From Oceanobacillus rekensis (GTDB taxonomy: Bacteria; Bacillota; Bacilli; Bacillales; Amphibacillaceae), in the NCBI RefSeq assembly GCF_002153375.1, contig NZ_MTBQ01000008.1, positions 102,962 through 166,961 of the forward strand: a stretch of 64,000 nucleotides of DNA. The letters run 5' to 3'. Numbering within the stretch: the first letter of the stretch is position 1; the number at the start of each line of letters is the position of its first letter. The position numbers and the translations under genes are program-made. Positions 25,905 through 34,065 of this stretch are shown here, in pieces. The notes below the pieces were generated by a model. The model searched no databases, had not been told where the DNA came from, and saw only the letters and a list, made by a program, of their open reading frames with translations.

Positions 25905-27486
25905 GATTAAACACCTCTAATGCGCCTTTAATCCATTCATCATTTTCCTTGTCATATTGCAGTGAAGAAATAGTTTCATACAAACTATCTTCCAATTCCG
26001 CTTTATCTTTCCGAATATCTTGAATCGATGCCCCAAGCGCGGCCATATCAACTGGCTTTTCTTCTTCAAACGTATCTACATAACGCGGTATGTTTAAATT
26101 AAACTCATTCTCTTGAATTTTTTCAAAAGAAGCTAAGTACGCATACTTCTCCACGTCTTCTCGGTTTTTATACGTTTCAACAATCTTATCTATATTTTCT
26201 GTTGTTAGCTTGTTTTGGCTTTTTCCTTTAGTAAACTCTTTACTCGCATCTATAAAGAATACATCACGGTTGTTTCTATTTTTCTTTAAAATGATGACAG
26301 TTGTAGGAATCGACGTTCCAAAGAACAGATTCGCTGGCATACCAATTACTGCATCAATACTGCCATCTTCTAATAACTTCTGTCGAATGGTGCCTTCTGC
26401 CGCACCACGGAATAAGACACCATGTGGCAGGACGATAGCCATTGTTCCAGAGTCCTTCATATGATAGTAACCATGCAGGAGAAAGGAGAAATCCGCTTTA
26501 GATTTCGGTGCTAGTTTGCCATATCGATTGAAACGTGAATCATCTAAGAAAGATGCGTCAGATGACCATTTTGCTGAATATGGTGGATTCATTAAAACAG
26601 AATCAAATAAATAAGGCTCATCTGTCGGCCAATCTTTGTTTAATGTATCACCATTACGCAGACGCATATCTTCTTTGCGAACGCCATGCAAGATTAAGTT
26701 CATCTTCGCCAAGTTGTACGTAGTTGTGTTTAGTTCCTGTCCATGATATTTCACGCTATCCGGGTGATTAAGATAATTTCGTACATTAAGCATCAATGAG
26801 CCAGATCCCATTGTCGGGTCATAGACACTAAACAATTTCCGATCCTCTTGATCAATCGTAACAATTTGCGCCATCATGTCTGATACTTTGCTTGGTGTAT
26901 AGAATTCTCCAGCTTTTTTTCCAGCTTCTGAAGCAAATTCACCGATTAAAAACTCATAGGCATCACCAATAACGTCACCATCGTGACCAATCACATCAAT
27001 TTCATGTAGTTTCTTTAAGACCTCAGAGATTGTAATGTTTCGTTGCTGATCGTCTGACCCTAGTTTTTTCGAAGTTAAATCAACATCATCGAACAAACCA
27101 CTGAATTGGTCGTAACTCGTTGATAAATTGATAAATGCCCTGTTCAAATCATTTAATTGGAATGTATTTTGCTTTGCTTGTTCAGCTAATACATTAAATA
27201 AATAATCTGGCTCGATATGATGTCCTAGCGTATCAACAAGTGTTTCAATTAAGTCATCTTTCACATCTTCATCTGCTAATAAATCTCGATATAATGCTGC
27301 TTGTTTTTCTTGTGTGTTGTATTCTTCTGGTGATTCATCTGCCAACTCTACTACTTTTACTAATAATTTATCCGATAAGTACTTGTAGAAAATTACCCCC
27401 AGTAAGTAATCTTTATATTCGGACGCATCCATTTTACTGCGCAAGCTATCTGCAGCACTAAATAATTTTGAATTTAATTCAGACAT
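25894..27486 (-). CDS. hsdM: Type I methyltransferase subunit M
   Basis: This 530-aa protein has an HsdM N-domain (MSELNSKLFSAADSLRSKMD, YLLGVIFYKYLSDK), SAM motif I region VYDPTMGSGSLMLNV and catalytic NPPY in DSVLMNPPYSAKW, followed by a C-terminal helical tail. It methylates adenine in the site read by HsdS and protects the host. It overlaps the recombinase gene upstream by 8 bp and hsdS downstream by 11 bp. GAGG precedes ATG 27486. No defects are seen. Confidence 0.94.
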   Translation of the reverse strand: MSELNSKLFSAADSLRSKMDASEYKDYLLGVIFYKYLSDKLLVKVVELADESPEEYNTQEKQAALYRDLLADEDVKDDLIETLVDTLGHHIEPDYLFNVLAEQAKQNTFQLNDLNRAFINLSTSYDQFSGLFDDVDLTSKKLGSDDQQRNITISEVLKKLHEIDVIGHDGDVIGDAYEFLIGEFASEAGKKAGEFYTPSKVSDMMAQIVTIDQEDRKLFSVYDPTMGSGSLMLNVRNYLNHPDSVKYHGQELNTTTYNLAKMNLILHGVRKEDMRLRNGDTLNKDWPTDEPYLFDSVLMNPPYSAKWSSDASFLDDSRFNRYGKLAPKSKADFSFLLHGYYHMKDSGTMAIVLPHGVLFRGAAEGTIRQKLLEDGSIDAVIGMPANLFFGTSIPTTVIILKKNRNNRDVFFIDASKEFTKGKSQNKLTTENIDKIVETYKNREDVEKYAYLASFEKIQENEFNLNIPRYVDTFEEEKPVDMAALGASIQDIRKDKAELEDSLYETISSLQYDKENDEWIKGALEVFNRGK

Positions 27487-28123
27487 CGTATTTCCTCAAC
27501 CTTCTATTATTTTCTATTTCTTCAATGTTTCTTTTAATATCATAAATAGTGTTCCTTGAAATACCCACTTCTCGATGTATGTCCATCACACTATTTTTTT
27601 CTTCTAACAATTGTACCACTCTGTCATAAATAACTTTATCTTTACCAGTAGCCCCAACATGATACTTTTTCTTACCACCCCGGAATTTGCCCTCTTTCTT
27701 AGCAATTTCTATACCTTCTTTTTGTGCTACCCTTATCCGTTCTCTTTCCTCATCGACCATCCAAGAGAGCAATGTTAACACTAAATCAGAGACTAATTGC
27801 CCCATACCTTCCAGTTCTCTATATTTCCTAGTATCAAGAACCGGCATATTCAGGACAACAATATCAATGTCTTCATCCATTAATGCTTTCCATTCGTCCC
27901 GGATTTCTTGCTTGTTCCTTCCAAATCGGCTGAGATCATGAACAACCAAAACATCCCCAAAGCGCATTTTAGACCGCATTTCATTATAGGCTGTACGTTC
28001 TTTAAAGTTTTTACCTGATTCTTTTTCTTTAATGATACGGTCACAACCAAATGCCTCAAGTTCTTTTATCTGCCGAGCGAGGTTTTGTTTTTTTGAACTA
28101 ACCCTGGCATATCCAATAATCAA
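27479..28123 (-). CDS. Serine recombinase (resolvase/invertase family)
   Basis: It carries the catalytic serine in IIGYARVSSKKQNLARQ, the conserved DRIIKEKESGKNFKERTAYNE and VHDLSRFGRNKQE motifs, and a C-terminal helix-turn-helix (SVMDIHREVGISRNTIYDIKR). I place the start at TTG 28123 because GAGGTGG sits 5 nt before it and the protein then begins at the family's usual IIGYARVS. ATG 28141 and a frame opening at 28162 are alternatives. It is the first gene of the hsdMSR operon and overlaps hsdM. It could act on a mobile element that brought the operon, or shuffle DNA. No obvious crossover sites were seen. Confidence 0.88.
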   Translation of the reverse strand: MIIGYARVSSKKQNLARQIKELEAFGCDRIIKEKESGKNFKERTAYNEMRSKMRFGDVLVVHDLSRFGRNKQEIRDEWKALMDEDIDIVVLNMPVLDTRKYRELEGMGQLVSDLVLTLLSWMVDEERERIRVAQKEGIEIAKKEGKFRGGKKKYHVGATGKDKVIYDRVVQLLEEKNSVMDIHREVGISRNTIYDIKRNIEEIENNRRLRKYDV

Positions 28124-28339
28124 CTTTTCCACCTCATTCATTGAACAAGTCAGTTTGAACAAACCTATATATTGATAGTACTACATTTCCATTTGTTTAA
28201 CCAGAGTGTACTCAAGGTATACAAATATTAATAAATTTAGTTTCCGATTTTATTCGCAATATAAATAACTGGGAAATAGCCCCTTTTTCGTCGAATATGT
28301 ATTACAATAAATTTAAAAAGACAATCAGGGGGATTCAAT

Positions 28340-29293
28340 ATGTTACAAGATAAGCAGTTATTTGTAGGAAACTTTAATTGTACTTTTGGTAGGAATAACG
28401 ATCCGATGCTAGATTACTTTTTCGATATAGTTTTTCCAGCATTTAAAGAGGGAGAAAAAATATCCAAAGATCCAAGTAGGAAAGACTTTTTTGTTTTTGA
28501 AAATATAATGTTAACGATGCAAAATGGTGTATTTGTTATAGGTGGGTTAATTGTTAAAAGAACCGAACTTGAAGTAAAATCTAATTATGATGAGCTAGGC
28601 AATCTAATACCAACTGATAAAAAAATTCCTTCAGATCCCTATTCGTATTTCATGATTAACCTTAAGAATCATAGAATGACTATAGTCAAAAACCAGAAAG
28701 GGAGCCCAACCTTAAAAGACTTCGAAAAAGCTTCAAAATATCTACTGCTTGATTATGTAAATAATTACAATCAAAAATTAAGTTCAGGTGAAGAGAAGTT
28801 ACCTAGACCGTACGTAAATGTTGTATCGATTCCTCATTCCGGCACAATAAAAGAGGAATTAAAAGAAGTATCTAAAATTGAATACTTAACATTAAAGTTT
28901 TTCCCGAAGAATAGAGATGTATCACATGAAGATACATTTGAATACCTAGGGAATATGCTTGAACGAGCTGGAAGTAAAACTGGGAACACAACGATAAATA
29001 CCCCTAAAAATCACGATGAGGTAGGCAAGATTATTGAGGAAACAGAAGCTTTAGCAAAACCTACTCTTAGAGTTCACTATAATGACGGAAGAAAAAGAAC
29101 ATTGAAGCATAATGATTTCAGTGAGACATCTCACATACAATTAGACGAAGAATTTTCTTTTAGTGAAAATCTAAATGTGATTTCTGGAAAGGTTATTAAC
29201 CAGGAAGGATATAACACATTAAGTGAAGAAAACAAGAAGTTGTATGACAAATATTATTCCCAATTTGAAGAGTTTTATGATCAGAATAGGTGA
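28340..29293 (+). CDS. Uncharacterised 317-aa protein, first gene of a two-gene pair
   Basis: I do not recognise a family. The product is soluble with no signal peptide or TM helix. It contains VGNFNCTFGRNNDPMLDYFFDIVFPAF at the start (residues 9-35), a beta-strand-rich middle including YSYFMINLKNHRMTIVKNQK, and a C-terminal mixed region (TLRVHYNDGRKRTLKHNDF, SGKVINQEGY). CAGGGGGATT precedes ATG 28340, and a TACAAT-type promoter element lies about 30 nt further upstream. The next gene, a four-TM protein, begins at or just after its stop. Placement beside two restriction systems suggests a defence role, by inference. The ORF is intact and of conserved appearance. Confidence 0.65.
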   Translation: MLQDKQLFVGNFNCTFGRNNDPMLDYFFDIVFPAFKEGEKISKDPSRKDFFVFENIMLTMQNGVFVIGGLIVKRTELEVKSNYDELGNLIPTDKKIPSDPYSYFMINLKNHRMTIVKNQKGSPTLKDFEKASKYLLLDYVNNYNQKLSSGEEKLPRPYVNVVSIPHSGTIKEELKEVSKIEYLTLKFFPKNRDVSHEDTFEYLGNMLERAGSKTGNTTINTPKNHDEVGKIIEETEALAKPTLRVHYNDGRKRTLKHNDFSETSHIQLDEEFSFSENLNVISGKVINQEGYNTLSEENKKLYDKYYSQFEEFYDQNR

Positions 29294-29298
29294 TATCT

Positions 29299-29931
29299 TT
29301 GAATGATAAATTACGCGAATCAATATCTGATCTTTTAAAAGATAAGAATTCGGACAAAGTTATTTTGAGTGCTTTAAAAGTAATGTTACCAACAAGAAGA
29401 AGATGGGAATTTTTGCTTTTTGTATTTGTGTTTTTATTTTTTAGCTTTAATACAATATTAAAGATAAAAGAGCCGGTTAATTCTGTCTTAGAAAGTATTA
29501 ACACGATTAATATTGTGCTAATACCTATTCTTACAATTGCGATTACTGGCTATGCTATATTTCAAGCTCTTGTTAGTGGCAAGACTCTTATAACGCTTAT
29601 GGAAGTTTCGGGAGGAGAGTATAGTAAGTTCAAAGAATATAACTTTTTCTTTTTATCTTTCTCGGTAGTTTATCTTTTCTCTATAATACTAAATTTTTTT
29701 CTTGGTATATTTTTCTTTAATATCGAATCAGATTGGAGTATTCCTATTTTTAATAATGAGTTAAATTACTTATTATTTACTTTAGCATACTCACTTTATT
29801 TAACATTTATTATAAACTTACTAGTTGAAGTAAAATGTTTCTTGATAAATCTTTATCAAATATTTGTCACAAACGCAATAGCAAATGGAATTGAATATAT
29901 TAATAAGGATTCTAATAATAAAGATGAATAA
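29299..29931 (+). CDS. Uncharacterised four-TM protein, second gene of the pair
   Basis: TTG 29299 is preferred, with AGGTGAT 5 nt upstream, over GTG 29290, which would overlap the previous stop. The product is about 210 aa with four TM helices at roughly residues 35-54, 70-91, 112-135 and 153-175. The ends lie in the cytoplasm and a charged loop (SGGEYSKFKEYN) sits between TM2 and TM3. No family is recognised. A soluble sensor plus a small multi-TM protein is a layout seen in known abortive-infection pairs such as Kiwa, but I see no KwaA/KwaB sequence motif and the gene order differs. A terminator follows directly. Confidence 0.65.
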   Translation: MNDKLRESISDLLKDKNSDKVILSALKVMLPTRRRWEFLLFVFVFLFFSFNTILKIKEPVNSVLESINTINIVLIPILTIAITGYAIFQALVSGKTLITLMEVSGGEYSKFKEYNFFFLSFSVVYLFSIILNFFLGIFFFNIESDWSIPIFNNELNYLLFTLAYSLYLTFIINLLVEVKCFLINLYQIFVTNAIANGIEYINKDSNNKDE

Positions 29932-29952
29932 AAATAAACATAACAATAATTA

Positions 29953-29982
29953 AAGCCTCACTCAGGAGGCTCTTTTTTTTTT
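29953..29982 (+). terminator. Terminator of the 28340-29931 pair
   Basis: AGCCTC and GAGGCT form a stem followed by a run of ten or more T. It starts 22 nt after the stop codon, so the pair is a self-contained unit. Confidence 0.85.
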
Positions 29983-30392
29983 GACTACAATTTCACCACA
30001 CATCTCCGCACCATAGGTCAGACTCAACGGGGCTTAATTCATACTTAAAACCACAAATCATATTAAGATTATTGAAAAAATTTTCCATTTATATCTCATC
30101 AAATTTTAGATGTATAATTTGAAAAATAACCCCTACCAAAAATAAGATGGTAGGGATTATGGTAGGGAACTATATAATTTTTAACTTATTTCTTCCGTCT
30201 AGATTAGTATAAATACTGTTAAATAGGCGTTCTCTCTTCAAATCAAGTTATGTCTTTATTCCCACTCAATTGTAGAAGGGCTTTACTATTTAAAATCATA
30301 ATTTCTTGTCCAATTCAATTCTGGATTCTATGCAAAGCTAAGTTTATAGTTCTTTTTGTCCAAGTCGCTAAATTCACCAAAAAAACTTCCCT
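29983..30392. other. Gene-free stretch
   Basis: AT-rich. A hairpin CCCTACCA/TGGTAGGG lies at about 30131-30155. No frame with a ribosome site was found. It separates the defence island from metabolic genes. Confidence 0.5.
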
Positions 30393-30983
30393 CTATTTGT
30401 GATAAGGATCCCACTCATCATAAACAACCTCAAGCTTCCCCAAAATACCCTGCAAATCCTCATTTTCATAGAACCCATTAAAAACATCCAACAGCGCTGC
30501 CTCTTCCAATCCCTCAATAGACACTGTCTCAGTATGAATCCGATTGTATTTCGCTTTAATTGTAAGTCCCTTTTTATGAAACATAATTCCTTGTTCTTTC
30601 AATTTTTCCATTAACAGAACCCGTTTATCTGCTTCTATCGGGCCAACCTCTAACGTAAAGTATAATGATCCTTCGTTAATACTAATCCAAAATAAAAATG
30701 GTCCATTATGCCACCACCACTTTTCTCTTGTTTCTCCTAGCTTCTCTTTATACGCATCAAATAATAGGATTTCAAAGGGTAGATGTCGCTTAGATACACG
30801 ATAGTGATTTTCACTTATGCCTTTTGTTTCCATCCATTTTTTAAATGTATCTTGAACTTTAATTTCCGTATCATCAAGTACTGGCAGCTCCACATGCATC
30901 TTTGCGTTGAATGAATTTACCTGCTGATTGATTTTCTGAAAGTCTGTATCATTTTCTAACTCAAATAAATCTCGTATTTCCAT
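30393..30983 (-). CDS. Hypothetical protein with a broken paralogue at 61949-62254
   Basis: No family is recognised. This 196-aa acidic protein has no signal or TM segment. It shows HLPFEILLFDAYKEKLG and a tryptophan cluster REKWWWHNGPFLFW, then KKGLTIKAKYNRIHTETVSIEG near the C-terminus. GGAGTG precedes ATG. A decayed second copy lies 31 kb away, so the gene belongs to a small family in this genome. It resembles accessory C-terminal domains seen near nuclease-like proteins only in general feel; I would not assign a function. Confidence 0.6.
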   Translation of the reverse strand: MEIRDLFELENDTDFQKINQQVNSFNAKMHVELPVLDDTEIKVQDTFKKWMETKGISENHYRVSKRHLPFEILLFDAYKEKLGETREKWWWHNGPFLFWISINEGSLYFTLEVGPIEADKRVLLMEKLKEQGIMFHKKGLTIKAKYNRIHTETVSIEGLEEAALLDVFNGFYENEDLQGILGKLEVVYDEWDPYHK

Positions 30984-31083
30984 CTATGTTCACTCCGTTT
31001 TTTAGCTGCAATTATGTCTGCATTTTCATTCTATCATTAGAACATTTAATGTGCGATTCACCACAATCAATCTATACATACTT

Positions 31084-31119
31084 AAAGGCTTGTAGTATAT
31101 AAACATACTACAAGCCTTT
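31084..31119. terminator. Bidirectional terminator-like hairpin
   Basis: AAAGGCTTGTAGTAT and ATACTACAAGCCTTT pair perfectly over 15 bp with a 6-nt loop. It lies in the 370-nt gap 30984-31353 between divergent genes. The gap shows no other feature. Confidence 0.6.
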
Positions 31120-31353
31120 ACAATAATGATCTATAAGTCAGTCCCTTCAGGTTTCTAACGTAATTTATAGGCTAAAATCTATTTAGTGTCGAATTTTATA
31201 TGACGTTCCAAGTACATTCTTTTTATTTGTAACAATATAAAAATTGACCCCATAGTCGCAAGATATGAATGTTTCGACAATCATAAGTTCCACCCCTGAT
31301 TAATAGAAATATAATGTATATGCCATATAAATTATTAAAAATGAGGTGAAAAG

Positions 31354-31917
31354 TTGTATTTTTTAAAATCTATTTCTGATGAGGTTCATTTATCTCAAAA
31401 AACATTCAGTAACTATAAAAAAGTAAGGAAGCTCCTTATAGTGTCTATTTTTGCCTGTATCGCTGCCATTCTCCAGACTGCAGGCGGTCTTCTACCTGGT
31501 ATAGGATATTTTATAAGTCCGCTTGCTACTGCACCTATCCTGTTATGTTCCATGTTTTCTATTCGATTTGGAGTAATGTCCTATTTTCTGACCATTATGC
31601 TGTTATTCATCTTACAGCCAACGGAACTAATTATATTTCCCTTTACTACAGGATTATTAGGACTTGGCTTAGGAGCAGCTTTTTCCATTTTTAGAATGAG
31701 AATAAGTATGATTGCTTCTGGTGCAATTGCTTTAATGCTGGGGGTTATGATTCTTCTATATATTTTCCACTTTCCAGTTTTAGGCCCAGTTGCCTCTGAT
31801 TCCTTTTCTCTTCTAACAACTGGAGGTATTGCTTTATTTGCTTTCCTTTATAGCTGGTTATGGGTTGAGGTTGCTTTAATTATTTTTAAAAGGATAAAAA
31901 TAATGATAATCGTTTAG
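31354..31917 (+). CDS. Integral membrane protein, possibly ECF-S-like
   Basis: TTG 31354 follows a good GAGGTGAA site. The 187-aa product has five or six TM helices: LLIVSIFACIAAILQTAGGLL, GYFISPLATAPILLCSMFS, VMSYFLTIMLLFILQ, then two or three more to the C-terminus. The early glycine-rich segment with a following proline resembles substrate-binding (S) components of ECF vitamin transporters, but no signature is decisive and no EcfA/T genes are near. It is monocistronic. Function is unknown. Confidence 0.65.
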   Translation: MYFLKSISDEVHLSQKTFSNYKKVRKLLIVSIFACIAAILQTAGGLLPGIGYFISPLATAPILLCSMFSIRFGVMSYFLTIMLLFILQPTELIIFPFTTGLLGLGLGAAFSIFRMRISMIASGAIALMLGVMILLYIFHFPVLGPVASDSFSLLTTGGIALFAFLYSWLWVEVALIIFKRIKIMIIV

Positions 31918-31934
31918 TAATTCTCTCTAGTTCA

Positions 31935-33326
31935 TCAAACAATCTCAAAAATGGTGCCCTGGTTTAAATCAGTCACTAGCATAGAGTTGTAAACCCCTAA
32001 AAATAGCCGACTTTGATTTAGATTCGTTCCCAGACTAACATAATAAGCAGATTGTGACCCAAAATCATAATCGGTTTGGATTACACTGAAATCATTTTGT
32101 TTACCGTCTGGTCTCACTCTCGTATAGGCTAAAGCACCTCTAACCGGAGATTGAGATTCTTTCCTTGCGATATCGGTAAATACAACACTTCCTGTTAAAC
32201 TTGGAATTGCATTTCCCATATAGGGTTGCACTCCTGTAAGTGCAGTTCCTTCAAACTTATCAGGTCTTTTATCTTGATGAAAATAACTAGTTAAAGGCTT
32301 GAGACGACTCCCTGAAAGTGCTACTGCTTCATCGTAATAAGCAATTGTTTTCTTATCTATGGACGAATTATGATTGCAGTCTTCTAGAATCGACGTAGGA
32401 AAAGCACCTTCCCATCCTCGCCAGCCAAAGTTAACCAACCCTTCCCGGTGACTTTCAGAATCCTGAAGCTCGGTAACCGGTATTGGTTGATAACTTCCGA
32501 ATGAAAAGATGGACTCTACCAAATCCTGTCCAACAATCCCCGTATATTTCATGTACTGATTATCAACCCGTTGAAACGAAATCCCCGGTATGTTGCGAAC
32601 CCCTTTGGCCATTACGGTAAGTGAATCCTGAATCGTTGCGGGAAGTTCATTAAAACGCGTAACAACGGGTGGGTTGTTGATCAATGTATTCTGGCACACA
32701 TCGATTTCAATAATTTTACCGGCTATTTCCATATTATCCTGACTTAAATTAAATGGATCATAGCCTGATCCACCGTCTCCAGTTGTTAGCACTAGTTTTC
32801 CTGTTTCAGGCGAGAAGTTTAAACTATTGACACCATTATGATTGGAAAATGGTCTTCTTAGGTTAAGTAATGTACGTCGTTTTTGAGGCATACCATTAAC
32901 CTGTAAACACCATTCTTCAACGGTATCAATATGATCATATAACGATTCTCTGTTTACCCACTTTAAATTTAACGTATTAGGATCACACGGGTCAGGATGA
33001 AAGTCTTTAGGAAGAGCCCCTGGTCCTTGTGTTCCAGCCACCGAATAATGAAGATAGAACAAACCGTTATCATAAAATTCAGGATGAAATGCCAGTCCTA
33101 ACAATCCCCGTTCATCATATCCACCATCAGCACCTAGTTCTATGATTGAAGAACGAATATCTAAAAATAGCCTTATATCCCGATTTCCTATGTAAAATAT
33201 TTCTCCTACTTGGGTTGCCATAAATAATGTTTCCATGGAGTCACCTGGAAGTATGGTCGTTGTCAAGACGGTGGGTAAATTAATATTCCTTACAATGGGT
33301 TGTAATCTAACAGTAACGGCTTTCAA
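31935..33326 (-). CDS. PQQ-dependent sugar dehydrogenase family (GSDH) beta-propeller protein
   Basis: This 463-aa protein starts with TTG behind AGGAGGT. It shows GSDH/sorbosone dehydrogenase features: LFMATQVGEIFYIGNR, DERGLLGLAFHPEFYDNG, NHNGVNSLNFSPETGKLVLTTGDGG and a C-terminal region with FGWRGWEGAFPT. The NHNG and TGDGGSGYDP motifs are the conserved propeller signatures. It has no signal peptide, which is unusual because most family members are exported. No PQQ biosynthesis genes are visible. It may be a cytoplasmic or spore-associated relative rather than a true dehydrogenase. Confidence 0.78.
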   Translation of the reverse strand: MKAVTVRLQPIVRNINLPTVLTTTILPGDSMETLFMATQVGEIFYIGNRDIRLFLDIRSSIIELGADGGYDERGLLGLAFHPEFYDNGLFYLHYSVAGTQGPGALPKDFHPDPCDPNTLNLKWVNRESLYDHIDTVEEWCLQVNGMPQKRRTLLNLRRPFSNHNGVNSLNFSPETGKLVLTTGDGGSGYDPFNLSQDNMEIAGKIIEIDVCQNTLINNPPVVTRFNELPATIQDSLTVMAKGVRNIPGISFQRVDNQYMKYTGIVGQDLVESIFSFGSYQPIPVTELQDSESHREGLVNFGWRGWEGAFPTSILEDCNHNSSIDKKTIAYYDEAVALSGSRLKPLTSYFHQDKRPDKFEGTALTGVQPYMGNAIPSLTGSVVFTDIARKESQSPVRGALAYTRVRPDGKQNDFSVIQTDYDFGSQSAYYVSLGTNLNQSRLFLGVYNSMLVTDLNQGTIFEIV

Positions 33327-33520
33327 CTAACTTGACCTCCTCTTATTTTTCTCTTTTTATAAGAGTATGATTAAAACGGTTAGATGAGTACCGAATTCAC
33401 AATCGGTGAATTTGAATAAACACTGGCACTGTTTTTTAAAGGAAGGGTGCTTTTTATAATGTTTTGGTTTCGTATTTTCTTACTGATAATATAAAATTTA
33501 AAAACCGCACCTACTTAAAG

Positions 33521-33584
33521 AAATAGTTCCTGTCCCCCAACGCTTTACAGTATTAAAGCGATGGGGAACAGGAACCTGATTATT
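33521..33584. repeat. REP-like palindrome, copy 4 (variant ends)
   Basis: Left arm AGTTCCTGTCCCCCAACGCTTTA and right arm TAAAGCGATGGGGAACAGGAACCT. The two arm changes compensate each other (GTTCC with GGAAC), so pairing in the stem has been maintained. Confidence 0.85.
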
Positions 33585-33761
33585 GGTCAAACTTACATTG
33601 TTGATGGTGGAAAAGATACCATTTAACCCTTTAAAATAAATATGTAGTTTATAATTTAAAATAAAATCCCTAAATTGATCGCTTTTTAATGCGACAATTT
33701 AGGGATTTCTTATTTGGGGGAATCGGGGCAGTTACCACTTCGCTTTCACTTTAACGTAGCA

Positions 33762-33880
33762 AGGTACTGACGCTTTATATCAAGCTCATAATTACCCGAA
33801 TAACCATCCGCATGTATTGTTTGTTCTATTGTTTTCATCAATGGCTGGAAAAGTGATAACTCCTGCTGATTCAACTCGGG
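33762..33880 (-). pseudogene. Fragment of a beta-domain protein, also found at 50490-50585
   Basis: On the minus strand it reads LMKTIEQTIHADGYSGNYEL, matching TLHADGYSDNYELEIE from the fragment at 50490-50585. The pattern resembles the C-terminus of DUF4352-type lipoprotein domains. It has no start or domain context and is a remnant. Confidence 0.45.
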
Positions 33881-33964
33881 CAAGAATATCTGACTTACCT
33901 CTGGCATTTAGTCATTATAACCTACTATTATTGGACGCCAGCTCTCCATAAATTTTAACAAGAA

Positions 33965-33995
33965 ATAGCGAACAGTACTTAGCACTGTTCGCTAT
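33965..33995. terminator. Terminator-like hairpin after nupC
   Basis: ATAGCGAACAGT and ACTGTTCGCTAT pair perfectly over 12 bp around 7 nt. On the minus strand it follows the nupC stop by about 70 nt; the following sequence is only moderately T-rich. Confidence 0.55.
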
Positions 33996-34042
33996 CGCTT
34001 TAACGCAATTGGCCTGGGACAAGGAACTGGGGTGCACCACAC

Positions 34043-34062
34043 ATGCCTGTCCCTCTGTCCCC
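34043..34062. repeat. Partial REP-like sequence next to the nupC stop
   Basis: ATGCCTGTCCCTCTGTCCCC resembles the left REP arm with duplication of the core and lies 4 nt from the nupC stop codon. Confidence 0.5.
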
Positions 34063-34065
34063 ATC

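Larger units (their letters stand above)
33327..34065. other. Stretch with REP copy 4, hairpins and a gene remnant
   Basis: Besides REP copy 4 it holds a near-perfect stem AAATCCCTAAATTG/CAATTTAGGGATTT (about 33666-33713), a decayed coding fragment (33762-33880), the terminator-like stem at 33965-33995 and a partial REP (34043-34062) next to the nupC stop. No intact gene was found. Confidence 0.6.

Noticed and set aside
28340..29931. Naming the pair Kiwa (KwaA/KwaB)
   Set aside because: Size and a four-TM partner are similar, but gene order is reversed and I see no DUF4868 or KwaA sequence motif.
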